This document shows, piece by piece, positions 17,269 through 23,735 of a DNA stretch of 64,000 nt. A program made the position numbers and the translations under genes. This DNA comes from Streptomyces apocyni (GTDB taxonomy: Bacteria > Actinomycetota > Actinomycetes > Streptomycetales > Streptomycetaceae). The stretch is from positions 1-64,000 of the forward strand of contig NZ_WHOM01000044.1 of assembly GCF_009739465.1 (NCBI RefSeq). Reading direction: 5' to 3'. The notes beneath the pieces were generated by a model. The model saw only the letters and a program-made list of their open reading frames with translations. It was not told the DNA's origin and ran no database searches. Each line of letters begins with the position of its first letter. The stretch's first letter is position 1.

Positions 17269-17293
17269 GTATCACGCACAGACGGGCTCAAAC
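17269..17293 (-). promoter_or_regulatory. SigB-like promoter of the truncated TPP-enzyme gene
   Basis: On the minus strand GTTT (17293-17290), 15 bases, TGATAC (17274-17269), 40 bases before the ATG. Same boxes and spacing as at ku; in both, GA follows the first box and CG precedes the second. Confidence 0.6.
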
Positions 17294-17392
17294 CCGTGTG
17301 CCTTCTCATCCCAGGAGCGGCCGCGGCTCGTCCGATACGGCCAGCCGAGTAGCGTGCCCAGTTGCCCGCCCGCGCCTCGGGGGCAGGTGGGG

Positions 17393-17418
17393 GTCTCGCT
17401 GAAACCCTTGACGGGTGA
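17393..17418 (+). promoter_or_regulatory. Possible SigB-like promoter of the 4-TM protein gene
   Basis: GTCT, 16 bases, GGGTGA. Weaker than the others, but if real it rules out the GTG at 17415 as the start of the gene behind it. Confidence 0.35.
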
Positions 17419-17447
17419 CGGAAGAGCGGAAGGCAGCACACAGCGGC

Positions 17448-17894
17448 GTGGCCGGGATGCTGAACCTCTACGGGCGCGGAGTCCGTACGGCGCTGCGGGA
17501 CAACGCGACGGCGTATGGCTTCTCGATCTCCATCACGGCGGCCTACGGGCTCGTGACCGGTGCCCGGGGGCCAGCTTCCGCGGGGGAGACCATCATGTTC
17601 GCGCTGGGGTCCGCCACCGCGTTCCTTGTCGTGGGCCTGGTGTTGCTGACGCTTTTCCGCCGTGCCCGGCTGACTGAGGGAGAACAGGAGCTGACCCTGG
17701 GCGGAGTCATCGATGTGCTGTCCGTGGCTGTGGCCGTGTCGGCGGCCTATGGGCTGTCCCTGGTCCCCGGTTTCGCGGCCTGGCCCCTGACCGGCCTTGG
17801 CACGGTCAGCGCGTATCTGCTGGCCGGTGGCGTGGATGTGGTGCTGGCTCGCCTCGCCGCGCGGCATACGAGCATGGGTGAGCCGGAGAAGTGA
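17448..17894 (+). CDS. Four-helix membrane protein, unknown
   Basis: About 148 aa with four hydrophobic segments, separated by a polar loop (FRRARLTEGEQELT) between helices 2 and 3, and a short polar tail. I do not recognise a family with certainty. The start is uncertain: GTG 17448 has GGAAGG 14 bases upstream, ATG 17457 lies nine bases later, and a GTG at 17415 has no ribosome site and sits inside a possible -10 box. It lies in the stress island between the truncated TPP enzyme and the sigma factor gene. Confidence 0.65.
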   Translation: MAGMLNLYGRGVRTALRDNATAYGFSISITAAYGLVTGARGPASAGETIMFALGSATAFLVVGLVLLTLFRRARLTEGEQELTLGGVIDVLSVAVAVSAAYGLSLVPGFAAWPLTGLGTVSAYLLAGGVDVVLARLAARHTSMGEPEK

Positions 17895-18078
17895 CCTGCC
17901 TCCGCCGCTGCCACGGGCTCGCGTCCGGGGCAGACGTTGTTGGGGCGCGCTCGGGCGCGTAACGTGAGAAGTGCTTCGGGCCAGAGGCATGCCGCGGACC
18001 TCCCGGCGGCGGTGCCTGCTGGCCAGGCTCCCGCGGCGGATCGCTCGCATCAGCCGGTTCGAAAGGCACGGGAGCCCC

Positions 18079-18906
18079 ATGCGCACCGACCGTCGCCCTG
18101 CCAAGGAGCCCGTTCACAGCGGCGGCCCCAGAGAGCCCGTCCACCGGCGCCACGAGGACACCCCCGACACCACGTCCGCGTTCCGCAGGCTGGCGTCCCT
18201 CCCCGACGGCGCCGAGCGTGATGCGGTACGTGAGGAGATCATCCGTGCGTGGATGCCGGTGGCCGAGCGGGTGGCCCGCCGCTTCCGCCACCGTGGGGAA
18301 AGTGCTGAGGACCTTCGCCAGGTCGCCGCACTCGGCCTGGTCAAGGCGGTCGACCGCTACGAACCGGAGCGCGGTCACGCCTTCGCGTCGTTCGTGATTC
18401 CCACGGTCACCGGGGAGCTCAAGCGCCACTTCCGCGACCACCTGTGGAGCCTGCATGTGCCTCGCCGCTTCCAGGAACTGCACAGCAGGACGTATCTGGC
18501 GACCGTCGAACTGGATCAGGCCCGCCCCGGCGGCACCCCCACCCCACGTGAGATCGCCGATCACACGGGCATGACCGAGCGCGAGGCGGCTACCGGGATA
18601 GCGGCACACGACGCCTACAGAGCCGCCTCGCTGGACGCCCCCGTTCCCGGAGTCGACGGCTCCCACCTCGCCGACGTCCTGGGAGAGGACGACCATGAGC
18701 TCGACCTCGTGGTCGACCGCGAGTCACTCAAGCCGCTCCTGGCTGACCTCCCGGAGCGCCAGCGGCTCATCCTCTACCTGCGGTTCTTCGGTGAGCTCAC
18801 GCAGTCGCAGATCGCCGACCGGATCGGGGTGTCTCAGATGCAGGTATCCCGGCTGCTGCGGTCGATCTGTGCGGAGCTTCGTGACGGGCTCCTCACCGGA
18901 GCCTGA
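18079..18906 (+). CDS. SigB/SigF/SigG-type RNA polymerase sigma factor
   Basis: A 275-aa group-3 sigma-70 factor. After a variable, probably flexible 35-aa N-terminus come region 2 (EEIIRAWMPVAERVARRF, EDLRQVAALGLVKAVDRYE, FASFVIPTVTGELKRHFRDH), region 3 (RRFQELHSRTYLATVEL, TPREIADHTGM) and region 4 with the helix-turn-helix LTQSQIADRIGVSQMQVSRLL. This is the Streptomyces stress/development SigB-F-G family, usually held by anti-sigma factors; none is encoded beside it. ATG 18079 has GGGAG upstream; earlier in-frame ATGs at 17971 and 17989 exist. The SigB-like boxes around it suggest, but do not prove, that it or a close paralogue reads this island. Confidence 0.93.
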   Translation: MRTDRRPAKEPVHSGGPREPVHRRHEDTPDTTSAFRRLASLPDGAERDAVREEIIRAWMPVAERVARRFRHRGESAEDLRQVAALGLVKAVDRYEPERGHAFASFVIPTVTGELKRHFRDHLWSLHVPRRFQELHSRTYLATVELDQARPGGTPTPREIADHTGMTEREAATGIAAHDAYRAASLDAPVPGVDGSHLADVLGEDDHELDLVVDRESLKPLLADLPERQRLILYLRFFGELTQSQIADRIGVSQMQVSRLLRSICAELRDGLLTGA

Positions 18907-19138
18907 GACCGGATTCGACAGGCCGTACAGGCATACGGCGCGGCAGCGCGGGTAATCGGACCCAACTCGGTGGTTCGGCACGAGAGCCTCTGGGCCAGCG
19001 TGGGGCGTCCGGACCGCGGCCGGAGCCCCAGCGCGAACTCCTCGCCCCCCGCACAGCCTTCCCCCGCACAGCCGCGCCCCTGCTCCACCTGTGGTTAGCT
19101 GGCATAAAGCGCCCCCGCCCTCCATGTGGAGCAGTGCC

Positions 19139-19855
19139 GTGGACGAATCAGCAATCGAGCTGGCGCGGATGTTCGCGGACCTCGCGCAGCAGCTCCAGCA
19201 GAAGGGCAGCTCGGAGCAGACCCTCGCCGAGGTCGTCGAGGCGGTGCACTGGGCGGTCGACGGATGCGACGGGGCCAGCGCGGTACTCCACCCGGTCAGA
19301 GGGAAGTCGAAGAGCCCCGCGTTCACCGCCGAGTGGGTCTTGACCTGCGATCGCGTCCAGACGGAACTGGGCGAGGGCCCGGGGCGTGAGGCCGTCGCCG
19401 AGAACCCCGTCGTCCGCGTCACGGACATGGCCGCCGAGCGGCGCTGGCCACGGTTCGCCGCCCGCGCCCACGCGCTCGGTGTGGGCTCGATGCTCGTCTA
19501 CCGCCTGCCCTCCGCGGAAGGGCTGTCCTGTTCGCTCAATCTGTACGGAACACAGCCGGGTGCCTTTGACACCGCCGCCGTGGAACTGGCCGGGATCTTC
19601 GCCGCGCACGCCTCGGTGGCACTCGCCAGCGCCCGCGTCCAGGAGACGCTGGAGGCCGCCGTCGCCTCGCGTCAGAGCATCGGCGAGGCCTGCGGCATCC
19701 TCATGGAGCGTCACGGGACCACTTCCCGACAGGCCTTTGAGATGCTGGTACAGGCGTCCCAGCACATGAACGTCAAGCTGCGACGCGTCGCCGAAATCGT
19801 CGTACGCACAGGGCGGGACCCCGCCGACGTCATCGACGAACGCTCTGGCAGCTGA
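19139..19855 (+). CDS. GAF-ANTAR domain protein
   Basis: A 238-aa regulator. The N-terminal GAF-like sensor domain (about 15-165, ending before QETLEAAVASRQ) is followed by a C-terminal ANTAR RNA-binding domain (about 170-232; IGEACGILMERHGTTSRQAFEMLVQASQHMN). ANTAR proteins bind paired hairpins in nascent RNA and prevent termination. GTG 19139 was chosen because GGAG lies seven bases upstream; ATG 19124 is possible but has no ribosome site. The 230 bases in front of it hold no gene that I can support. It sits between the sigma factor and DNA-repair genes. Confidence 0.85.
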   Translation: MDESAIELARMFADLAQQLQQKGSSEQTLAEVVEAVHWAVDGCDGASAVLHPVRGKSKSPAFTAEWVLTCDRVQTELGEGPGREAVAENPVVRVTDMAAERRWPRFAARAHALGVGSMLVYRLPSAEGLSCSLNLYGTQPGAFDTAAVELAGIFAAHASVALASARVQETLEAAVASRQSIGEACGILMERHGTTSRQAFEMLVQASQHMNVKLRRVAEIVVRTGRDPADVIDERSGS

Positions 19856-19865
19856 GGCCCGTCCC

Positions 19866-19890
19866 GTTTCGAACGCACTCACGTGGTGAC
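19866..19890 (+). promoter_or_regulatory. Promoter-like box shared with gene 15899
   Basis: GTTT, 15 bases, GGTGAC, 76 bases before the HhH-GPD gene start and directly after the ANTAR stop. It is the second copy of the leader at 15839. Confidence 0.5.
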
Positions 19891-19966
19891 CCAACAGTCA
19901 GCACGCGCGGAAACACGGAAACGCGGAAACGGCGGCGATCGCGATGTCGAACCGGTGGTGACAACC

Positions 19967-20605
19967 ATGAGCAAGCGCGATGAGGACGTGATACGGGCTC
20001 TGCTCAAGCGCCACGGGCAGACCTACGCCTCACAGGCCGGGATACGGCTGCGCAACACGCCCGCGCCGCTCTACCAGCTCTTGGTGCTCTCGCTGCTGCT
20101 GAGCGCCCGTATCAAGGCGGACATCGCGGTGGCGGCGGCCAGGGCTCTCTTCGACGACGGGATGCGCACCGCCCGCGGCATGGCGGAGGCTGACTGGCAG
20201 CGGCGCGTGGACGCGCTGGGCGAGGGCCACTACCGGCGCTATGACGAACGCACCTCGACGATGCTGGGGGAAGGCGCCGAACTGCTGCTCGACCGGTACC
20301 AAGGGGATCTTCGGCGGCTGCGGGAGGACGGCGATCCGGAGAAGCTGCTACAGGAGGTGCCGGGCATCGGGCCGACCGGTGCGAGCATCTTCCTGCGCGA
20401 GGCGCAGGGTGTGTGGCCGGAGACGGCACCGTTCATCGACGGCAAGGCGCTCCAGGGCGCGAAGCGGCTGGACCTGCCCGAGTCGGCGAAGGCCCTCGCG
20501 GACCTGGTCGACACGAGCGAGCTGCCACGGCTCGCCGCCGCGCTGGTCCGGGCCGCGCTGGACAAGGAGGTCGCCGACGACGTGCTCGCCGCTGTCGCCG
20601 CGTGA
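19967..20605 (+). CDS. HhH-GPD (endonuclease III-like) protein
   Basis: A 212-aa protein of the helix-hairpin-helix DNA glycosylase superfamily. Core features: YQLLVLSLLLSARIKADIA near 28-46, the hairpin LLQEVPGIGPTGASIFL near 135-151, and a conserved Asp in PFIDGKALQG. The usual C-terminal Fe-S cysteine cluster is absent and the catalytic lysine position is not obvious, so activity is open. ATG 19967 was chosen by the family start; the leader box lies 76 bases upstream. The stop is 12 bases before the UdgX gene, forming a two-gene DNA-repair operon. Confidence 0.8.
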   Translation: MSKRDEDVIRALLKRHGQTYASQAGIRLRNTPAPLYQLLVLSLLLSARIKADIAVAAARALFDDGMRTARGMAEADWQRRVDALGEGHYRRYDERTSTMLGEGAELLLDRYQGDLRRLREDGDPEKLLQEVPGIGPTGASIFLREAQGVWPETAPFIDGKALQGAKRLDLPESAKALADLVDTSELPRLAAALVRAALDKEVADDVLAAVAA

Positions 20606-20617
20606 GGAGGAGACGCT

Positions 20618-21250
20618 GTGCCCGAATCCAGCGCGCCGTTCGTCCCCGAGGACGCCGACCTCGACGAGCTGCGCGCGGCCGCCGCGGACTGCGAGGGATG
20701 CCCCCTGTTCCGCGATGCCACGCAGACGGTGTTCGGCGAGGGGCCGCCGTCCGCCCGCGTCGTCCTGCTCGGCGAGCAGCCCGGCGACCAGGAGGACCGC
20801 CAGGGGAGGCCGTTCGTCGGGCCCGCCGGACAGCTGCTCCTGCGGGCGTGTGAGGAGGCGGGCATCGACCGGGACGAGGCGTACGTGACGAACGCGGTGA
20901 AGCACTTCAAGTTCGTCACCAGGGAGCGGAGCGGCAAGCGGCGCATCCACAAGCCGCCCACGCTGCGGGAGCTGACCGCGTGCCGGCCGTGGCTCGTGTC
21001 CGAACTCCACCTCGTGAAACCTGAGTTGATCATCACGCTTGGCGCTACCGCGGGTAAGGCGCTGTACGGGTCCGGCTTCCGCGTGACGGAAGTACGCGGC
21101 ACGGTGCTGGACGCGCCGGACGAGTTCGAGGCGGGCGGGGTGGTCGCCACGATCCATCCCTCGGCCGTACTGCGCGCCGACGAGAGGCGCGAGGAGGCGT
21201 ACGCGGGCCTGGTGTCCGACCTCCGGGTGGCGGCGGAGGCCCTGGGCTGA
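20618..21250 (+). CDS. udgX: UdgX-type uracil-DNA glycosylase
   Basis: A 210-aa Fe-S uracil-DNA glycosylase of the family-4-like UdgX group. CxxC (Cys25, Cys28) and Cys122 belong to the cluster set; motif GEQPGDQEDRQGRPFVGPAG lies near 52-71; the UdgX-specific loop KRRIH (107-111) and HPSAVLR near the C-terminus are present. In mycobacterial UdgX the His of this loop attacks the sugar and leaves the protein covalently bound to the abasic site; the equivalent here is His111. GTG 20618 has GGAGGA upstream. Confidence 0.92.
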   Translation: MPESSAPFVPEDADLDELRAAAADCEGCPLFRDATQTVFGEGPPSARVVLLGEQPGDQEDRQGRPFVGPAGQLLLRACEEAGIDRDEAYVTNAVKHFKFVTRERSGKRRIHKPPTLRELTACRPWLVSELHLVKPELIITLGATAGKALYGSGFRVTEVRGTVLDAPDEFEAGGVVATIHPSAVLRADERREEAYAGLVSDLRVAAEALG

Positions 21251-21280
21251 CCGGCGCAGCTCGCCCGGTCGGGCCAGGAC

Positions 21281-21305
21281 GATTCGGCGGGCGGCCGAGG
21301 GGTAC
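21281..21305 (+). promoter_or_regulatory. SigB-like promoter of the baeRF2 gene
   Basis: GATT (21281-21284), 15 bases, GGGTAC (21300-21305). This is a full match to the Streptomyces SigB-type consensus G-N-N-T, 14-16 bases, GGGTAY. It lies 32 bases before the small upstream ORF. Confidence 0.65.
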
Positions 21306-21337
21306 CCACGGAGAGCAGCAAGGAGGGTGACGACACC

Positions 21338-21373
21338 ATGACGTCATTCCGCTACCCGCTGTCCCGCCCGTGA
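21338..21373 (+). CDS. Possible 11-codon leader ORF ending Arg-Pro-stop
   Basis: ATG-to-TGA ORF of 11 residues (M-T-S-F-R-Y-P-L-S-R-P) with a strong AAGGAGGG ribosome site 11 bases upstream, stronger than that of the main gene behind it. Its stop is 11 bases before the main ATG. A C-terminal Pro before the stop is known to slow termination. Whether it is translated is not known. Confidence 0.4.
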   Translation: MTSFRYPLSRP

Positions 21374-21384
21374 TGGGAGGAGTC

Positions 21385-22533
21385 ATGGATCTCAGCTTCC
21401 TCAGTCCGCTCTACGACCGGCCAGGGCCGTGGGCCACCGTCTACTTCGACCCGCCGATGACGACTGAAGACGCCGCGTCCCATCGGGAACTCGCCGCGCG
21501 CGCCGCCGCCGAACAGCTCGACGCGCTGGGCGCGGACGACGCGACGTGCCAGGCCGTGCGCGCCCAGCTCTCGGCTCTGTCGGTGCCGTCCGCCGTGTTC
21601 GCCACCGAGGGTGAAGTGGTGCTCGACGTGCCGCTGGCCAAGCCACCAGACCGGACCTACGCCGACTGGGGCACCCTCCCCCACACCGGGCCGCTGCTGG
21701 AGTTCGCTCAGGAGAGCGTGTCCTGCCTCGTCGCGCGCATCGACCGTATGGGGGCGGACATCGAGCTGCGTACGGTCACCGGGACCCGTGACGTCGGCCG
21801 GGTGGACGGCGAGGACTGGCCGGTGCGCCAGGTCGCGATCGGTGACTGGTCGGAGAGTCACTTCGAGCAGTCCGTCCAAGACACCTGGCGCCGGAACGCG
21901 GCCCTCGTGGCGGACCGGCTGGCCTCCGTCCAGGAGGAGATCGACGCGGACGTCGTCGTTCTCGCCGGTGAGCGCCGCCAGTGCCACACCGTACGTGATC
22001 GGCTTCCGCAGCGGGTACGCGAGCGGACGGTCGAGGCGGAGCACGGCAAGCGGGCTCCGGCACTCTCCGAGGCCGCGGGCGAACGGATGCTCGACAAGGA
22101 GGTGGCCGAGGCGGCCGCCGCGCGGGCCAGGCGGCATACCGCCGACATCATGGAGGCCTTCTACGCGGGCCGGTCCCCGGAGGCCGCGGCGTCCGGAGGG
22201 GGCAGATCGCTTGCCGCGGTCGACGGGGTGCCCGCTCTCGCCGACGCCGCCCGCGAGCATCGCATTGCCGCGCTTCTGCTGCGGACCGACGGGCCTGACC
22301 GGGGCCGCCAGGTGTGGGTCGGCCCCGAGCCTGACCAGATCGGAGCCCGGCGCAACGATGTGAGGGCCCTCGGCGCCTCTGATCCCTTCCCGGCCCGGGC
22401 CGACGACGCTCTGATCCGCGCGGCGGCGAGGACCGGAGCCGAGGCCGTGGCCCTACGGCCCGCCGACGTGGAGCCCGCTCTCCCGGCTGGCGGCATTGGC
22501 GCCGTTCTGCGTTGGCCGACGACGGTGGGGTGA
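21385..22533 (+). CDS. Vms1/baeRF family 2 protein (release-factor-like)
   Basis: A 382-aa protein related to mycobacterial Rv2629 and the bacterial archaeo-eukaryotic release-factor fold (baeRF2). Visible: N-terminal MDLSFLSPLYDRPGPWATVY with a small-molecule/RNA-binding-like domain, central GRVDGEDWPVRQVAIGDWSE, a release-factor-like middle with VVVLAGERRQCHTVRDRLP, and a C-terminal domain with AALLLRTDGPDRGRQVWVG. Relatives are thought to act on stalled ribosomes or peptidyl-tRNA. ATG 21385 follows GGGAGGAG closely; upstream in-frame GTG 21370 and ATG 21373 overlap the end of the small ORF. A perfect SigB-type promoter lies upstream, which fits a stress role. Confidence 0.8.
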   Translation: MDLSFLSPLYDRPGPWATVYFDPPMTTEDAASHRELAARAAAEQLDALGADDATCQAVRAQLSALSVPSAVFATEGEVVLDVPLAKPPDRTYADWGTLPHTGPLLEFAQESVSCLVARIDRMGADIELRTVTGTRDVGRVDGEDWPVRQVAIGDWSESHFEQSVQDTWRRNAALVADRLASVQEEIDADVVVLAGERRQCHTVRDRLPQRVRERTVEAEHGKRAPALSEAAGERMLDKEVAEAAAARARRHTADIMEAFYAGRSPEAAASGGGRSLAAVDGVPALADAAREHRIAALLLRTDGPDRGRQVWVGPEPDQIGARRNDVRALGASDPFPARADDALIRAAARTGAEAVALRPADVEPALPAGGIGAVLRWPTTVG

Positions 22534-22703
22534 CGAGCCAGGCAGCCTCTGGAGCCACCTGCGGTCGAGGGCGTTAGGGCCCGGCGTACCCCCGAGGCGC
22601 CATCGACTCCTACCTGAGTCTCTTGGGTGCTCCCCCGGTGGGGGGATGGGGATCGTGTGGCTGTGCGATGACTTGGCGGTGTGCTCCCCGCAGCCTTGAG
22701 TGC

Positions 22704-23711
22704 ATGACTGATGGGGTGGTACGGGACGCGGGCGCGGCCGGGGGCACGTGGTGGCGACGGCGGTGGGTGGGGCGGGTGACGTGGTGCTGGGCTGTGGCGT
22801 ACGGGGTCTTCGGGCTCGTCTGCGCGATGAGCGGAACGCCGCTGCTGTACTTGGGGAGCGAGTCGGCGCCCGCGGCGCTGGGCTGGGTGGGCGCGGGGGT
22901 GGGCGCGCTGGCGGGGTTCGCCGGTGGGGCGGTGGCGCGGTACGGGCCGCGTTCTTGGGTGCGGGGGCTGCTCTGGGGGATGTGCGGGGTGCTGGGGGCC
23001 GGCGCGTTCGGTCTGCTGATGGACGTCGTCACGCTGATGTTCGGGCAGGGGGTGGAGAGTTGGGTGGCTGCCGCGCACCATGTGCTGGCGGCTGCCGGGG
23101 TGGTGCTGCTCGCGGCCGCCGCGCGGGCCGGGCGGCGCCCGGCGGTCGCGACAGGGGGGCGGGTGCCGTCCGCCGCTCCCCCGCTGGTGCAACTCGCCGC
23201 CTGCGCGGGGACGCTGGCCTTCCTGCCGTACGTGGTGATGAAGCTGGTCTGGGCGGGTGGGGGCACCTTCGCCGGGGTGAGCGGCCAGGAGATGCTGACC
23301 ATCTCCGAACGCAACGGGGCGTCGGGAGTCTGGCTCGCCCTGGAGTCCTGGGGGCTGGACGCCACGGCGCTGCTCGCCGGGGTGGGGGTCTTCCTCCTCT
23401 GGGGGCTGGTCCGTCCCTGGGGACAGGTCTTTCCGCGCTGGACGCTGGTGCTGGCTGACCGGCGTGTCCCGCGCTGGCTCCCGTTGGCGCCCGCGCTGAT
23501 CGGTGCCGCCACGCTGGCCCCGTACGGAGTGATCGGCGTCGGGTACTGCGCGCTCGCCACGGCCGGTGTGGTGACGGTGCGCCCTGGCGATTTTCCCACC
23601 TCGCAGGACGCTCTGCTCGTCTCCTGGATCGGTCTCGGCGCCTTCGCCATGTACGGGGTCGCCCTGGCCACGGCCGCCCGCTCCTACTGGGTTCGGACCG
23701 TGGGCAGGTGA
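22704..23711 (+). CDS. Polytopic membrane protein, unknown
   Basis: A 335-aa protein with about eight hydrophobic segments. The segments are rich in Gly, Ala and Val and separated by short basic loops (RAGRRPAVATGGR, LADRRVPRW). No catalytic motif or transporter signature is visible, and I do not recognise the family beyond a general actinobacterial membrane protein. ATG 22704 is the first start after which membrane-like sequence begins; upstream in-frame sequence is not protein-like. It is convergent with the GH38 gene and not obviously linked to either neighbouring locus. Confidence 0.7.
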   Translation: MTDGVVRDAGAAGGTWWRRRWVGRVTWCWAVAYGVFGLVCAMSGTPLLYLGSESAPAALGWVGAGVGALAGFAGGAVARYGPRSWVRGLLWGMCGVLGAGAFGLLMDVVTLMFGQGVESWVAAAHHVLAAAGVVLLAAAARAGRRPAVATGGRVPSAAPPLVQLAACAGTLAFLPYVVMKLVWAGGGTFAGVSGQEMLTISERNGASGVWLALESWGLDATALLAGVGVFLLWGLVRPWGQVFPRWTLVLADRRVPRWLPLAPALIGAATLAPYGVIGVGYCALATAGVVTVRPGDFPTSQDALLVSWIGLGAFAMYGVALATAARSYWVRTVGR

Positions 23712-23735
23712 CCCCGACCCCCGACGCCGACCCCG

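Noticed and set aside
18907..19138. Possible gene or ANTAR-target RNA in the gap between the sigma factor and GAF-ANTAR genes
   Set aside because: No supported ORF and no convincing paired A-x-x-x-x-G hexaloop hairpins could be seen by eye.
22534..22703. Coding start of the membrane protein at 22623
   Set aside because: The first 27 residues (Trp/Cys/Gly-rich) are not membrane-protein-like and lack a ribosome site; ATG 22704 fits better.
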